DNA from: an uncultured Blautia sp.
Lineage (GTDB): Bacteria > Bacillota > Clostridia > Lachnospirales > Lachnospiraceae
Direction of reading: 5' to 3'
Assembly (NCBI GenBank): GCA_900551465.1
Contig: URWL01000165.1
Span: 1 to 5,320, forward strand
DNA length: 5,320 nt
Below, in pieces: positions 1 through 5,320 of the stretch (its first letter is position 1; each line of letters opens with the position of its first letter). Both the position numbers and the translations under genes were made by a program. The notes under the pieces are model-generated. The model did not search any database. It had not been told where the DNA came from and saw nothing but the letters and a program-made list of their open reading frames with translations.

Positions 1-1349
1 GTATTATGATCTACCCACTTCAGTGTTTTGCTCTGATATGTGAGGAAAGAAGGGCTTGTAGTAGGGGTAGGTGTCGGTGTTGTAACAGTCTGCTCCTGTT
101 TTAAAACTGCAGTCAGCCCATCTGTGCCAAGTATAATACTGTAATCTTCTGTATCATATGAAAACTGTTCTGCTGCTGCTTTAAATTCATCAGCAGATAC
201 CGGAGTTCCATCGGCTTTGCTTCCTGCTTTTGCAACTACTTTCTGATCTGCCGCTGCAGAAGCAGTCAGTGAAATAGAAGAATTGGTCAGTGCATCTGTT
301 ACTACAGCAGCTGCCTCTCCGTCCAGATAAAGGTTTGCACCTGTATTGTCTTTGATGGACACAGTTCCCTGTACGGCAATATCTGCATTGCTGTATACAG
401 CTCCTTTTGTACCGCTGTTTCCTGTAATGGTACCGCCTTTAAGGACAACACTTCCACCCTTGCTGTCAATAGCTGCTCCTTCTGCAGAGGTAGTGTTTCC
501 GGAAAGGATAACACCATCGGAAATACCAAAGCTTCCTTCGTTTTCAACCCTGACAAGAGCGCCGGAAGAAAGTTCTGCTCCACCGGATCTGTTTTCACCG
601 CTCAGAGTAAGTCTGCCGCCGTTTTCTGCAGAAAGCTGAAGTTCACTGTCTTTTCCTGTTACTACAAACATATCTCCGTCCAGATCCTTATTGGGATCCT
701 GAGGGTCGATTCTTCCAATGGATACGTCTGCTGCTGCTACGATATTGATTTTTCCGTTTTCAATCCGAACTGTTTCAGAAAGAGAAAACTGTTTGGTTAT
801 TTCTACAACTACTGCTTTGGATTTATCATGGTCGTCTGCCTGATAATATTCCAGTGCAGCGTTTACTGCATCCTGAAGAGTTGCATAATAAACCGGTTTT
901 ACGGATCCATCAGCCTGGATCAGGTTCACAGATACCCCCATATCAGTCTCAACAGGACCACCCGGTATCAGTGTCGCAGAAGGCTCCGGTGTTACGGTAG
1001 CCTCTGGTGTTACGGTGGTTTCTGGTACAGGCTGTGCATCACCATTTGGCTCAGCAGGAGTTTCTGTTGGCTCAGCCGGTGTCTCTGTGGGAACATTCGG
1101 AGTTACGGTTGGTTCTGCCGGTGTTTCCGTAGGAGTATCTGGAGTTTCGGTTGGTTCAGACGGTGCTTCTGTCGACGCATCTGGTGTTTCAGCAGGTTCA
1201 GACGGTGCCTCCGAAGCAGCTGATTCGTTGTCTATTGTTTCTGCTGCAGTCTGTACACTGTCCTGCTGAGCAGCAAAAGCAGTGCCGGGAACAGAACCTG
1301 CAGCAACTACACCTGCTAAGATAACTGCATATAATTGTTTTTTTCTCAT
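1..1349 (-). CDS. Exported surface protein with Thr/Pro/Glu repeat linker and beta-helix region (3' end outside window)
   Basis: The reading frame is open through the left edge, with 449 codons visible and no stop. The ATG at 1349 is supported by GGAGG 5 nt upstream and by the signal peptide that starts there: basic MRKK, a hydrophobic core at residues 6-20, and a likely cleavage after AFA (residue 26). Residues 46-101 are four 14-residue Thr/Pro/Glu repeats, followed by TVTPEA/TVTPEP (112-123), probably an extended stalk. Residues about 144-190 (VNLIQADG, then YYATLQDAVNAA) resemble the segment that often precedes a beta-helix in Firmicutes surface proteins. Residues about 230-340 carry irregular Gly/Asn-rich turns (LTLSGEN, VILSGN, GGTITGNSG, VSIKDNTG), typical of right-handed parallel beta-helix (pectin-lyase-like) folds. 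A TPTPTPTTSPS linker (about 424-434) leads into a further domain that is cut off. No catalytic motif is visible. The likely role is cell-surface adhesion or glycan contact, but this is inference. The anchor type cannot be seen. The gene has its own promoter. Confidence 0.85.
   Translation of the reverse strand, partial: MRKKQLYAVILAGVVAAGSVPGTAFAAQQDSVQTAAETIDNESAASEAPSEPAETPDASTEAPSEPTETPDTPTETPAEPTVTPNVPTETPAEPTETPAEPNGDAQPVPETTVTPEATVTPEPSATLIPGGPVETDMGVSVNLIQADGSVKPVYYATLQDAVNAALEYYQADDHDKSKAVVVEITKQFSLSETVRIENGKINIVAAADVSIGRIDPQDPNKDLDGDMFVVTGKDSELQLSAENGGRLTLSGENRSGGAELSSGALVRVENEGSFGISDGVILSGNTTSAEGAAIDSKGGSVVLKGGTITGNSGTKGAVYSNADIAVQGTVSIKDNTGANLYLDGEAAAVVTDALTNSSISLTASAAADQKVVAKAGSKADGTPVSADEFKAAAEQFSYDTEDYSIILGTDGLTAVLKQEQTVTTPTPTPTTSPSFLTYQSKTLKWVDHN
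1047..1214 (-). repeat. Four tandem 42-bp imperfect repeats coding a 14-residue Thr/Pro/Glu unit
   Basis: The units, read on the minus strand, are SEAPSEPAETPDAS, TEAPSEPTETPDTP, TETPAEPTVTPNVP and TETPAEPTETPAEP (residues 46-101 of the surface protein). Together they fill exactly 168 bp with no leftover bases. The copies differ at the DNA level by synonymous and non-synonymous changes, so they are not a recent expansion. Two 6-residue copies, TVTPEA and TVTPEP (residues 112-123), follow after a short break. The composition suggests an extended, possibly glycosylated, spacer between the membrane or wall end and the folded region. That role is inferred. Confidence 0.85.
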
Positions 1350-1354
1350 TAAGT

Positions 1355-1359
1355 CCTCC
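1355..1359 (-). promoter_or_regulatory. Ribosome binding site of the surface protein gene
   Basis: GGAGG lies 5 nt upstream of the ATG at 1349 on the minus strand. It fixes the start and agrees with a signal peptide beginning MRKKQ. Confidence 0.85.
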
Positions 1360-1407
1360 CATAGCATATTATGCCATTACGATTTCAGTGATCAAGTACT
1401 GTTAATT

Positions 1408-1436
1408 ATTATAAGCACAAGTAAATCAAAAGTCAA
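1408..1436 (-). promoter_or_regulatory. Sigma-A-type promoter of the surface protein gene
   Basis: On the minus strand TTGACT (1436-1431) is followed after 17 nt by TATAAT (1413-1408). This is five of six bases of the -35 consensus and all six of the -10, at ideal spacing. Transcription would start near 1401, giving a leader of about 50 nt before the ATG at 1349. The leader contains an imperfect dyad (1386-1401, CAGTGATCAAGTACTG) overlapping the predicted start point and a small GCAT-ATT-ATGC palindrome (1364-1374) next to the ribosome binding site. Either could be an operator, but neither is strong. No intrinsic terminator separates this promoter from proA, so read-through from the upstream operon is also possible. 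Confidence 0.8.
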
Positions 1437-1467
1437 ATTTCACAATAAATTTCTGTCCTGAAATCTT

Positions 1468-2718
1468 TTACTGACGGATCTGTCCGTTTCCATAAATGAT
1501 ATATTTGGTCGTGGTCAGAGCAAGGAGTCCCATAGGCCCTCTGGCGTGAAGCTTCTGGGTACTGATACCGATCTCTGCCCCGTAGCCGAATTCAAATCCG
1601 TCTGTAAATCGTGTAGAAGCGTTTACATATACAGCTGCTGCGTCTACCTGATCCAGAAATTTCTGTGCGTGTGTATAATTTTCTGTAATGATCGCCTCAG
1701 AATGGCCTGTATTATACTGATTGATATGTGCAATGGCTTCCTCTACAGAATACACTACCTTGATGGAAAGTATGTAATCCAGATATTCCGTTCCCCAGTC
1801 CTCCTGCACAGCCGGAACGGCACCTGGCATAAACGGAATAGCTTTTTCATCTGCACGGAGTTCTACATTTTTTTCCTGAAGTCTCCTGGCAAGAACAGGA
1901 AGAAGTTCTTCTTTAACGCTGTCGTGGACAAGAAGAGATTCGCATGCATTACATACGCCCACTCTTTGTGTCTTTGCATTCAGTATGATATCGGCTGCCA
2001 TGTTAAGATCCGCTGTTTCATCCACATAAATATGGCAGTTGCCGGTTCCTGTTTCGATTACCGGGATCGTACTCTGATTTACCACAGCTTTAATAAGACC
2101 TTTTCCGCCACGAGGGATCAGTACGTCTACATACTGGTTCATTTTCATAAATTCACCGGCAGTTTCTCTGGATGTATCTGTAATAAGCTGAATGGCATCT
2201 TCTGTGATACCCTGTTCTTTTAGTGTTTCCCGAATGCATTCCACAATGGCCTGGTTGGAGTGGATCGCATCACTTCCTCCTTTTAAGATCACAACATTTC
2301 CTGTTTTAAAGCAAAGACCGAAAGCATCGGCAGTTACATTGGGGCGTGCCTCATAAATAATGCCAATAACACCAAGGGGCACTCTTTTTTGTCCGATCAG
2401 AAGTCCGTTTGGGCGTTTTTTCATACCGGTAACCTCTCCTACCGGATCTTCCAGACCTACAAGCTGGCGAAGCCCTTCTGCCATGCTTTCAATACGTTCT
2501 TTTGTCAGAAGCAATCTGTCTACCAGTCCTTCCGACATATGATTTGCCCTTCCGTTACTGACATCTGTCTCGTTTGCTTTCAGAAGTGTTTCTGAACATG
2601 CAACAAGATGATCTGCCACAGCTGAAAGAACCTGATTTTTTTTATTTGTGGAAATAGTGCGCAGACTGTCTTCTGCTGCTTTGGCTTTTTTCCCTAGTTC
2701 GATAAGCATCTCGTTCAT
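1468..2718 (-). CDS. proA: Gamma-glutamyl phosphate reductase (glutamate-5-semialdehyde dehydrogenase)
   Basis: ProA reduces gamma-glutamyl phosphate with NADPH to glutamate-5-semialdehyde, the second step of proline synthesis from glutamate, in the cytoplasm. The protein is 416 residues, the usual family length, and aligns by eye from end to end. Landmarks are [17 protein letters not shown] (113-129), the cofactor-domain stretch [11 protein letters not shown] (141-151), IPRGGKGL (201-208), [13 protein letters not shown] (221-233), the catalytic cysteine in VGVCNACE (Cys256), and the C-terminal signature around [20 protein letters not shown] (378-397). It belongs to the aldehyde dehydrogenase superfamily. 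The ATG at 2718 has AGGAGG 6 nt upstream. It starts 16 nt after the cyclo-ligase stop and is the last gene of the operon. Nothing appears damaged. Confidence 0.98.
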   Translation of the reverse strand: MNEMLIELGKKAKAAEDSLRTISTNKKNQVLSAVADHLVACSETLLKANETDVSNGRANHMSEGLVDRLLLTKERIESMAEGLRQLVGLEDPVGEVTGMKKRPNGLLIGQKRVPLGVIGIIYEARPNVTADAFGLCFKTGNVVILKGGSDAIHSNQAIVECIRETLKEQGITEDAIQLITDTSRETAGEFMKMNQYVDVLIPRGGKGLIKAVVNQSTIPVIETGTGNCHIYVDETADLNMAADIILNAKTQRVGVCNACESLLVHDSVKEELLPVLARRLQEKNVELRADEKAIPFMPGAVPAVQEDWGTEYLDYILSIKVVYSVEEAIAHINQYNTGHSEAIITENYTHAQKFLDQVDAAAVYVNASTRFTDGFEFGYGAEIGISTQKLHARGPMGLLALTTTKYIIYGNGQIRQ

Positions 2719-2734
2719 AAAATCCCTCCTGTAT

Positions 2735-3286
2735 TTATATTCGTATACACTGTTTTTCTGTTACTATAATTTCCGGAGAAATGTCGGTAGGTTCTGTTGG
2801 AACTTCAGGAAGGATCTGAAATTCAAAAGCAGCTGCGATTCGTTTCAGTGACGGATGCTTTTCCAGATATCTGTCGTAAAAACCTCCGCCGTATCCAACT
2901 CTGTGATTCTGTTTGTCAAAAGCCACTCCCGGCATGATCATCAAAGCGTCTTCCCATTCTGCAATCTCTCCTTGTGACGGCTCAGGAATCCCAAAATATC
3001 CTGGCTCCAGCTGAGAGAAATCTGTCAGTTTATAAAAGATCATATCTTTTCCGTCTACCTTGGGGACTGCAACCTCTTTGCCTGCTTTCCAGGCTTCCTG
3101 GATCAGAAATCCTGTCATAACCTCATGATTGTAATCGGCATATACCAGGATCTGTCTGGCCTCCTGAAATTCAGGAAGCGAGATCAGCCGCTCTGTAAGC
3201 TGTCGGCTCCACTGCTCTATTTCCTGGTCACTGCAGGCTTTTCTTGCCGAAAAAATCTGTTTTCTAATGAGTTTTTTTGCTTCCAT
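2735..3286 (-). CDS. 5-formyltetrahydrofolate cyclo-ligase (5,10-methenyltetrahydrofolate synthetase)
   Basis: The enzyme uses ATP to convert 5-formyltetrahydrofolate to 5,10-methenyltetrahydrofolate, returning a stored or inhibitory folate to the one-carbon pool. With the ATG at 3286 it has 183 residues, close to the usual length. Family landmarks are the N-terminal KKLIRKQ (4-10), FGIPEP (98-103), the hallmark MPGVAFD (118-124) with [11 protein letters not shown] (131-141), and the C-terminal [11 protein letters not shown] (168-178). A GTG at 3295 could add three residues. I prefer the ATG because GGGTGA, a good anti-SD match, ends 5 nt before it, while the GTG lies inside that sequence and has no site of its own. 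The start overlaps the DUF896 gene by 23 nt, suggesting translational coupling. Related genes are called yqgN, fthC, ygfA or MTHFS. The family call is firm. Confidence 0.95.
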   Translation of the reverse strand: MEAKKLIRKQIFSARKACSDQEIEQWSRQLTERLISLPEFQEARQILVYADYNHEVMTGFLIQEAWKAGKEVAVPKVDGKDMIFYKLTDFSQLEPGYFGIPEPSQGEIAEWEDALMIMPGVAFDKQNHRVGYGGGFYDRYLEKHPSLKRIAAAFEFQILPEVPTEPTDISPEIIVTEKQCIRI

Positions 3287-3485
3287 ACTTTTCACCCAGA
3301 TTTGTGATACTTCCGTCTTCTTCTTTGATATTAATATTATCCAGCTGGTTTCTCAGATTCATACGGATCGTAGCAATATATTCCTTTCTGAGAGCATCTC
3401 TCTCTTTTTTTTCTTCTTCTGTAAGTCCGACACTTTTAGCCTTATGGGCCAAAGTGTTGATACGGTCAATTTTAATATTATCCAT
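3264..3485 (-). CDS. DUF896/UPF0291 family small protein (YnzC-like)
   Basis: This is a 73-residue, highly charged cytoplasmic protein with no signal peptide or membrane segment. The pattern RINTLAHKAKSVGLTEEEK (8-26), then LRKEYIATIRMNLRNQL (32-48) and NINIKEEDGSITNL (50-63), matches the DUF896/UPF0291 family. Bacillus subtilis YnzC is a structurally known member that folds as a helical hairpin. The molecular role is unknown. B. subtilis ynzC is encoded with the SOS gene yneA, but no such context exists here. The ATG at 3485 has GAGGA 6 nt upstream and begins 24 nt after the proB stop. The TAG stop lies within the cyclo-ligase gene (23-nt overlap), so the two are probably translated together. 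The family call rests on recalled pattern similarity. Confidence 0.88.
   Translation of the reverse strand: MDNIKIDRINTLAHKAKSVGLTEEEKKERDALRKEYIATIRMNLRNQLDNINIKEEDGSITNLGEKYGSKKTH
3292..3297 (-). promoter_or_regulatory. Ribosome binding site deciding the cyclo-ligase start, inside the DUF896 gene
   Basis: GGGTGA on the minus strand matches the GGTGA part of the anti-SD complement and sits 5 nt upstream of the ATG at 3286. It lies inside the coding region of the preceding DUF896 gene, near its 3' end. It favours the ATG over the GTG at 3295. Confidence 0.6.
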
Positions 3486-3509
3486 TTTTAGTCCTCTTTC
3501 TTCTGAATT

Positions 3510-4364
3510 TTATAAAAGTTTTTCAATATAATCGATAAGATAAAATTCTTCTTTCTGATTTCCTACAAAAAGTGTTCCGTAATTTCTTCCATGCATGATC
3601 TTATGAATCACATGGAAGTCTTTTCCGTTGGCGATGACCATGTCCGCTCCTGCTGCAGTAGCAATCTCGGCGGCTGTAAGCTTAGTTGCCATTCCTCCCG
3701 TTCCAACCTTGCTTCCGGGACCTTTTCCCATGCTTTTCAGTTTTTCATCCAGTGTTTCTACGGTATCGATAAACCTGGCATTCGGATTTGTATTTGGATC
3801 ATCAGTAAAGAGTCCATCAATATCCGAAAGCAAAATGAGAAGATCCGCCCCTATCAGCGCTGCGATAACTGCAGAAAGGGTATCGTTATCACCAAAAGAG
3901 TCCAGAGCCTCAAGCTCGTAGCTGGAAATAGAGTCATTTTCATTTACAACCGGAATCGTGTTCATTGCCAGAAGCTCTTCAAACGTATTTCTTGCATGCA
4001 TTCGGTTCAGGTTATTGACCATAGTGTTTTTGGTCATAAGGATCTGAGCTGCCATTTGATTATACTCGGCAAAAAGCTTCTGATAAATCATCATTAATCG
4101 AGCCTGTCCTACTGCGGAGCATGCCTGTTTCACCTTCAGCTCTTTCGGCTTTTCCTCCAATCCCAATGCCGCAGATCCTACAGCTACGGCACCGGAGGTA
4201 ACAAGTACTACGTCTTTTCCCTGATTGTGAAGGTCACTGAGTTCTCTGACCAGTACTTCCAGTTTGCGAAGATTCAGTCGTCCGGTTTCTTTATGGATCA
4301 AAGAGGAAGATCCTACTTTGACTACTATTTTTTTCTTATCTTTCAGTAATTCTCGGTAATTCAT
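3510..4364 (-). CDS. proB: Glutamate 5-kinase, short form without PUA domain
   Basis: ProB phosphorylates glutamate with ATP to gamma-glutamyl phosphate, the first and normally proline-inhibited step of proline synthesis. Amino acid kinase motifs, numbered from the ATG at 4364, are IVVKVGSSSL (13-22), VTSGAVAVG (55-63), VVNENDSIS (139-147), FGDNDTLSA (157-165), LLSDIDGLFTDDP (178-190) and GTGGMATK (221-228). At 284 residues it ends soon after the kinase domain and lacks the C-terminal PUA domain of the roughly 367-residue E. coli enzyme. Such short forms occur in other Firmicutes. The frame extends six codons further to a TTG at 4382, but no ribosome binding site precedes that codon. The ATG has GGAG 12 nt upstream, which is long, so the start is less certain than the function. 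It lies 31 nt after ybeY. Confidence 0.96.
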   Translation of the reverse strand: MNYRELLKDKKKIVVKVGSSSLIHKETGRLNLRKLEVLVRELSDLHNQGKDVVLVTSGAVAVGSAALGLEEKPKELKVKQACSAVGQARLMMIYQKLFAEYNQMAAQILMTKNTMVNNLNRMHARNTFEELLAMNTIPVVNENDSISSYELEALDSFGDNDTLSAVIAALIGADLLILLSDIDGLFTDDPNTNPNARFIDTVETLDEKLKSMGKGPGSKVGTGGMATKLTAAEIATAAGADMVIANGKDFHVIHKIMHGRNYGTLFVGNQKEEFYLIDYIEKLL

Positions 4365-4376
4365 AATTATCTGCTT

Positions 4377-4380
4377 CTCC
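4377..4380 (-). promoter_or_regulatory. Probable ribosome binding site of proB, unusually far from the ATG
   Basis: GGAG on the minus strand is followed by 12 nt (AAGCAGATAATT) before the ATG at 4364. The usual spacing is 5-9 nt. The alternative TTG start at 4382 sits just upstream of this site and has no purine-rich stretch of its own. The ATG is therefore preferred, with some expected loss of initiation efficiency. Confidence 0.45.
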
Positions 4381-4395
4381 AAATTCTAGTCATTA

Positions 4396-4890
4396 TTATC
4401 TGTTAATTCCAAGCGCTTTCAGGGCCTGGGCCTGTTTTGCCTCCATCACAGCAGCTTCTTCCGGTTCCATATGATCATATCCCAGAAGATGAAGCATGCT
4501 GTGGGCAAAAAGAAAACTAAATTCTCTCTCTGTACTGTGTCCGTATTCCTCTGCCTGGGAAAAAACTCTGTCTACAGAGATCATCACATCGCCCAGGAGC
4601 AGTTCGTCCGTATCCAAGTCAAAATATTCATCTTGATCTTCTACTACAGAGTAATCTGCAGGCGTTTCAAACGGGATCATTGGAAATGAGAGAACATCTG
4701 TGGGAGCGTTGATGCTGCGGAATTCCGCATTGACACGCTTGATCTCTTCGTTATCTGTGATCACCAGATTTACAGATGCCTCATAAGGGCAGTTTTCACT
4801 GTCCAGAATCTGCTGCGCTACTTTATTGGCAAGTGCAGTATAATCGATATCCAACTGTCGGTCGGTTTCATAATCTATCTGGATCGTCAT
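4396..4890 (-). CDS. ybeY: rRNA maturation factor / endoribonuclease YbeY
   Basis: YbeY is a metal-dependent single-strand endoribonuclease involved in 16S rRNA 3'-end maturation and ribosome quality control. The protein is 164 residues, a normal length. The metal-binding motif is HSMLHLLGYDH (130-140), with His130, His134 and His140 as ligands. Other conserved parts are the central PTDVLSFP (63-70) and LGDVMIS (99-105). Between them lies an acidic stretch (residues about 74-96, rich in Asp/Glu) that is longer than in the E. coli protein. The ATG at 4890 has AGGAG 6 nt upstream, and that site overlaps the TAG stop of the phoH gene. Only 9 nt separate the two genes. The phoH-ybeY pairing is a widely conserved gene order and supports the call. 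Confidence 0.97.
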   Translation of the reverse strand: MTIQIDYETDRQLDIDYTALANKVAQQILDSENCPYEASVNLVITDNEEIKRVNAEFRSINAPTDVLSFPMIPFETPADYSVVEDQDEYFDLDTDELLLGDVMISVDRVFSQAEEYGHSTEREFSFLFAHSMLHLLGYDHMEPEEAAVMEAKQAQALKALGINR

Positions 4891-4896
4891 AAGCTT

Positions 4897-4901
4897 CTCC
4901 T
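4897..4901 (-). promoter_or_regulatory. ybeY ribosome binding site overlapping the phoH stop codon
   Basis: On the minus strand TAGGAG combines the phoH stop (TAG, 4902-4900) with the AGGAG site of ybeY, 6 nt before its ATG. Ribosomes ending phoH would finish on the ybeY initiation site, which suggests coupled translation. Confidence 0.75.
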
Positions 4902-5320
4902 AACTGCGGCGTGGTGCACGTGGCTTCGCCGGCTTTTGTTTTTTCTCATATTCATCATATGCCTGTACGATCTGCTGTACCAGAGGATGACGGACTACGT
5001 CTTTACTGGTAAGCTGGCAGAATCCTATATCATCAATTTTTTTCAGTACCTTCATGGCTACATCAAGTCCTGAAACAGCATCTCTCGGAAGATCCTTCTG
5101 GGATGCATCGCCTGTGATGATAACTTTAGATCCGAAACCGATACGGGTCAGGAACATTTTCATCTGTGCAGGTGTAGTATTCTGGGCTTCATCCAGAATG
5201 ATAAATGCGTTGTCAAGGGTACGTCCTCTCATATAGGCAAGAGGTGCAACCTCGATCAGTCCACGTTCCATGTTTTTTGCGAAGCTGTCAGCTCCCATAA
5301 TCTGATACAGAGCATCATAA
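4900..5320 (-). CDS. PhoH-family ATPase (PhoL/YbeZ type), C-terminal part only
   Basis: The frame is open at the right edge. The last 139 residues are visible, beginning [13 protein letters not shown], and the ATG at 5298 is internal, not the start. It is a cytoplasmic P-loop ATPase related to the helicase superfamily I core, thought to act with YbeY in RNA processing. The visible motifs are [17 protein letters not shown], which includes the Walker B DE, then the sensor/motif III-like [13 protein letters not shown], and [10 protein letters not shown] and [18 protein letters not shown] near the end. The Walker A part lies outside the window. The tail ([14 protein letters not shown]) is basic and could touch RNA, which is an inference. 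It is followed 9 nt later by ybeY, the standard neighbour. The family is certain. The exact name (phoH, phoL or ybeZ) is not decided by the visible part. Confidence 0.95.
   Translation of the reverse strand, partial: YDALYQIMGADSFAKNMERGLIEVAPLAYMRGRTLDNAFIILDEAQNTTPAQMKMFLTRIGFGSKVIITGDASQKDLPRDAVSGLDVAMKVLKKIDDIGFCQLTSKDVVRHPLVQQIVQAYDEYEKKQKPAKPRAPRRS

Noticed and set aside
302..598. Minus-strand open frame of 98 codons inside the surface gene
   Set aside because: It is in a different frame from the signal-peptide-bearing protein, which reads through the whole region without a stop and shows a coherent repeat pattern.
1047..1214. The repeat array considered as a CRISPR or other non-coding repeat
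   Set aside because: The units are directly adjacent with no spacers, keep the reading frame and encode a conserved Thr/Pro/Glu pattern.
828..1223. Plus-strand open frame of 131 codons rich in Arg, Cys, Trp and Phe
   Set aside because: It is the antisense shadow of the 42-bp repeats and adjoining Thr/Pro codons of the surface protein. Its apparent repeats come from that array.
1435..1452. AAATTT-spacer-AAATTT dyad after proA as a possible intrinsic terminator
   Set aside because: The stem is six A/T pairs only, has no GC and no following U-run on the minus strand, and overlaps the -35 box. It is unlikely to terminate transcription.
1546..2223. Plus-strand open frame of 225 codons
   Set aside because: It lies wholly antisense to proA, is rich in Cys, Phe and Ile as expected from complementing conserved codons, has no family resemblance, and proA is unmistakable in this stretch.
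3591..4097. Plus-strand open frame of 168 codons
   Set aside because: It is antisense to the conserved ProB kinase domain, with no recognisable motif.

Overview
The window looks like a piece of a Firmicutes chromosome, most likely a gut-type Clostridia/Lachnospiraceae genome. The evidence is moderate GC content, AGGAGG-type ribosome binding sites, a consensus sigma-A promoter, a DUF896/UPF0291 protein (a Firmicutes family), a short ProB, and a PhoH-YbeY pair. No RNA gene, mobile element or CRISPR array is visible. The genus is an inference from gene style, not from a marker.

All seven genes lie on the minus strand, so transcription runs from right to left. From the right edge these are: phoH-family ATPase (3' part only), ybeY (endoribonuclease/rRNA maturation factor), proB (glutamate 5-kinase), a 73-residue DUF896/UPF0291 protein, 5-formyltetrahydrofolate cyclo-ligase, and proA (gamma-glutamyl phosphate reductase). 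Gaps between these six are 9-31 nt, and one pair overlaps by 23 nt, so they look like one polycistronic unit. It combines RNA quality control (PhoH, YbeY), the first two steps of proline synthesis (ProB, ProA) and folate salvage (cyclo-ligase).

After proA comes a 118-nt gap, the longest non-coding stretch in the window. It carries a near-perfect sigma-A promoter (TTGACT, 17 nt, TATAAT) and a strong ribosome binding site for the last gene. That gene encodes an exported surface protein, open at the left edge (449 residues visible). It has a signal peptide, a Thr/Pro/Glu-rich linker made of four 14-residue tandem repeats, a probable right-handed beta-helix region, and a second Pro/Thr linker leading into a domain that runs out of the window.

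The housekeeping part is ordinary apart from the two genes placed between proB and proA. The surface protein and its upstream gap are the least explained part. I found no convincing evidence of a wholly new system.
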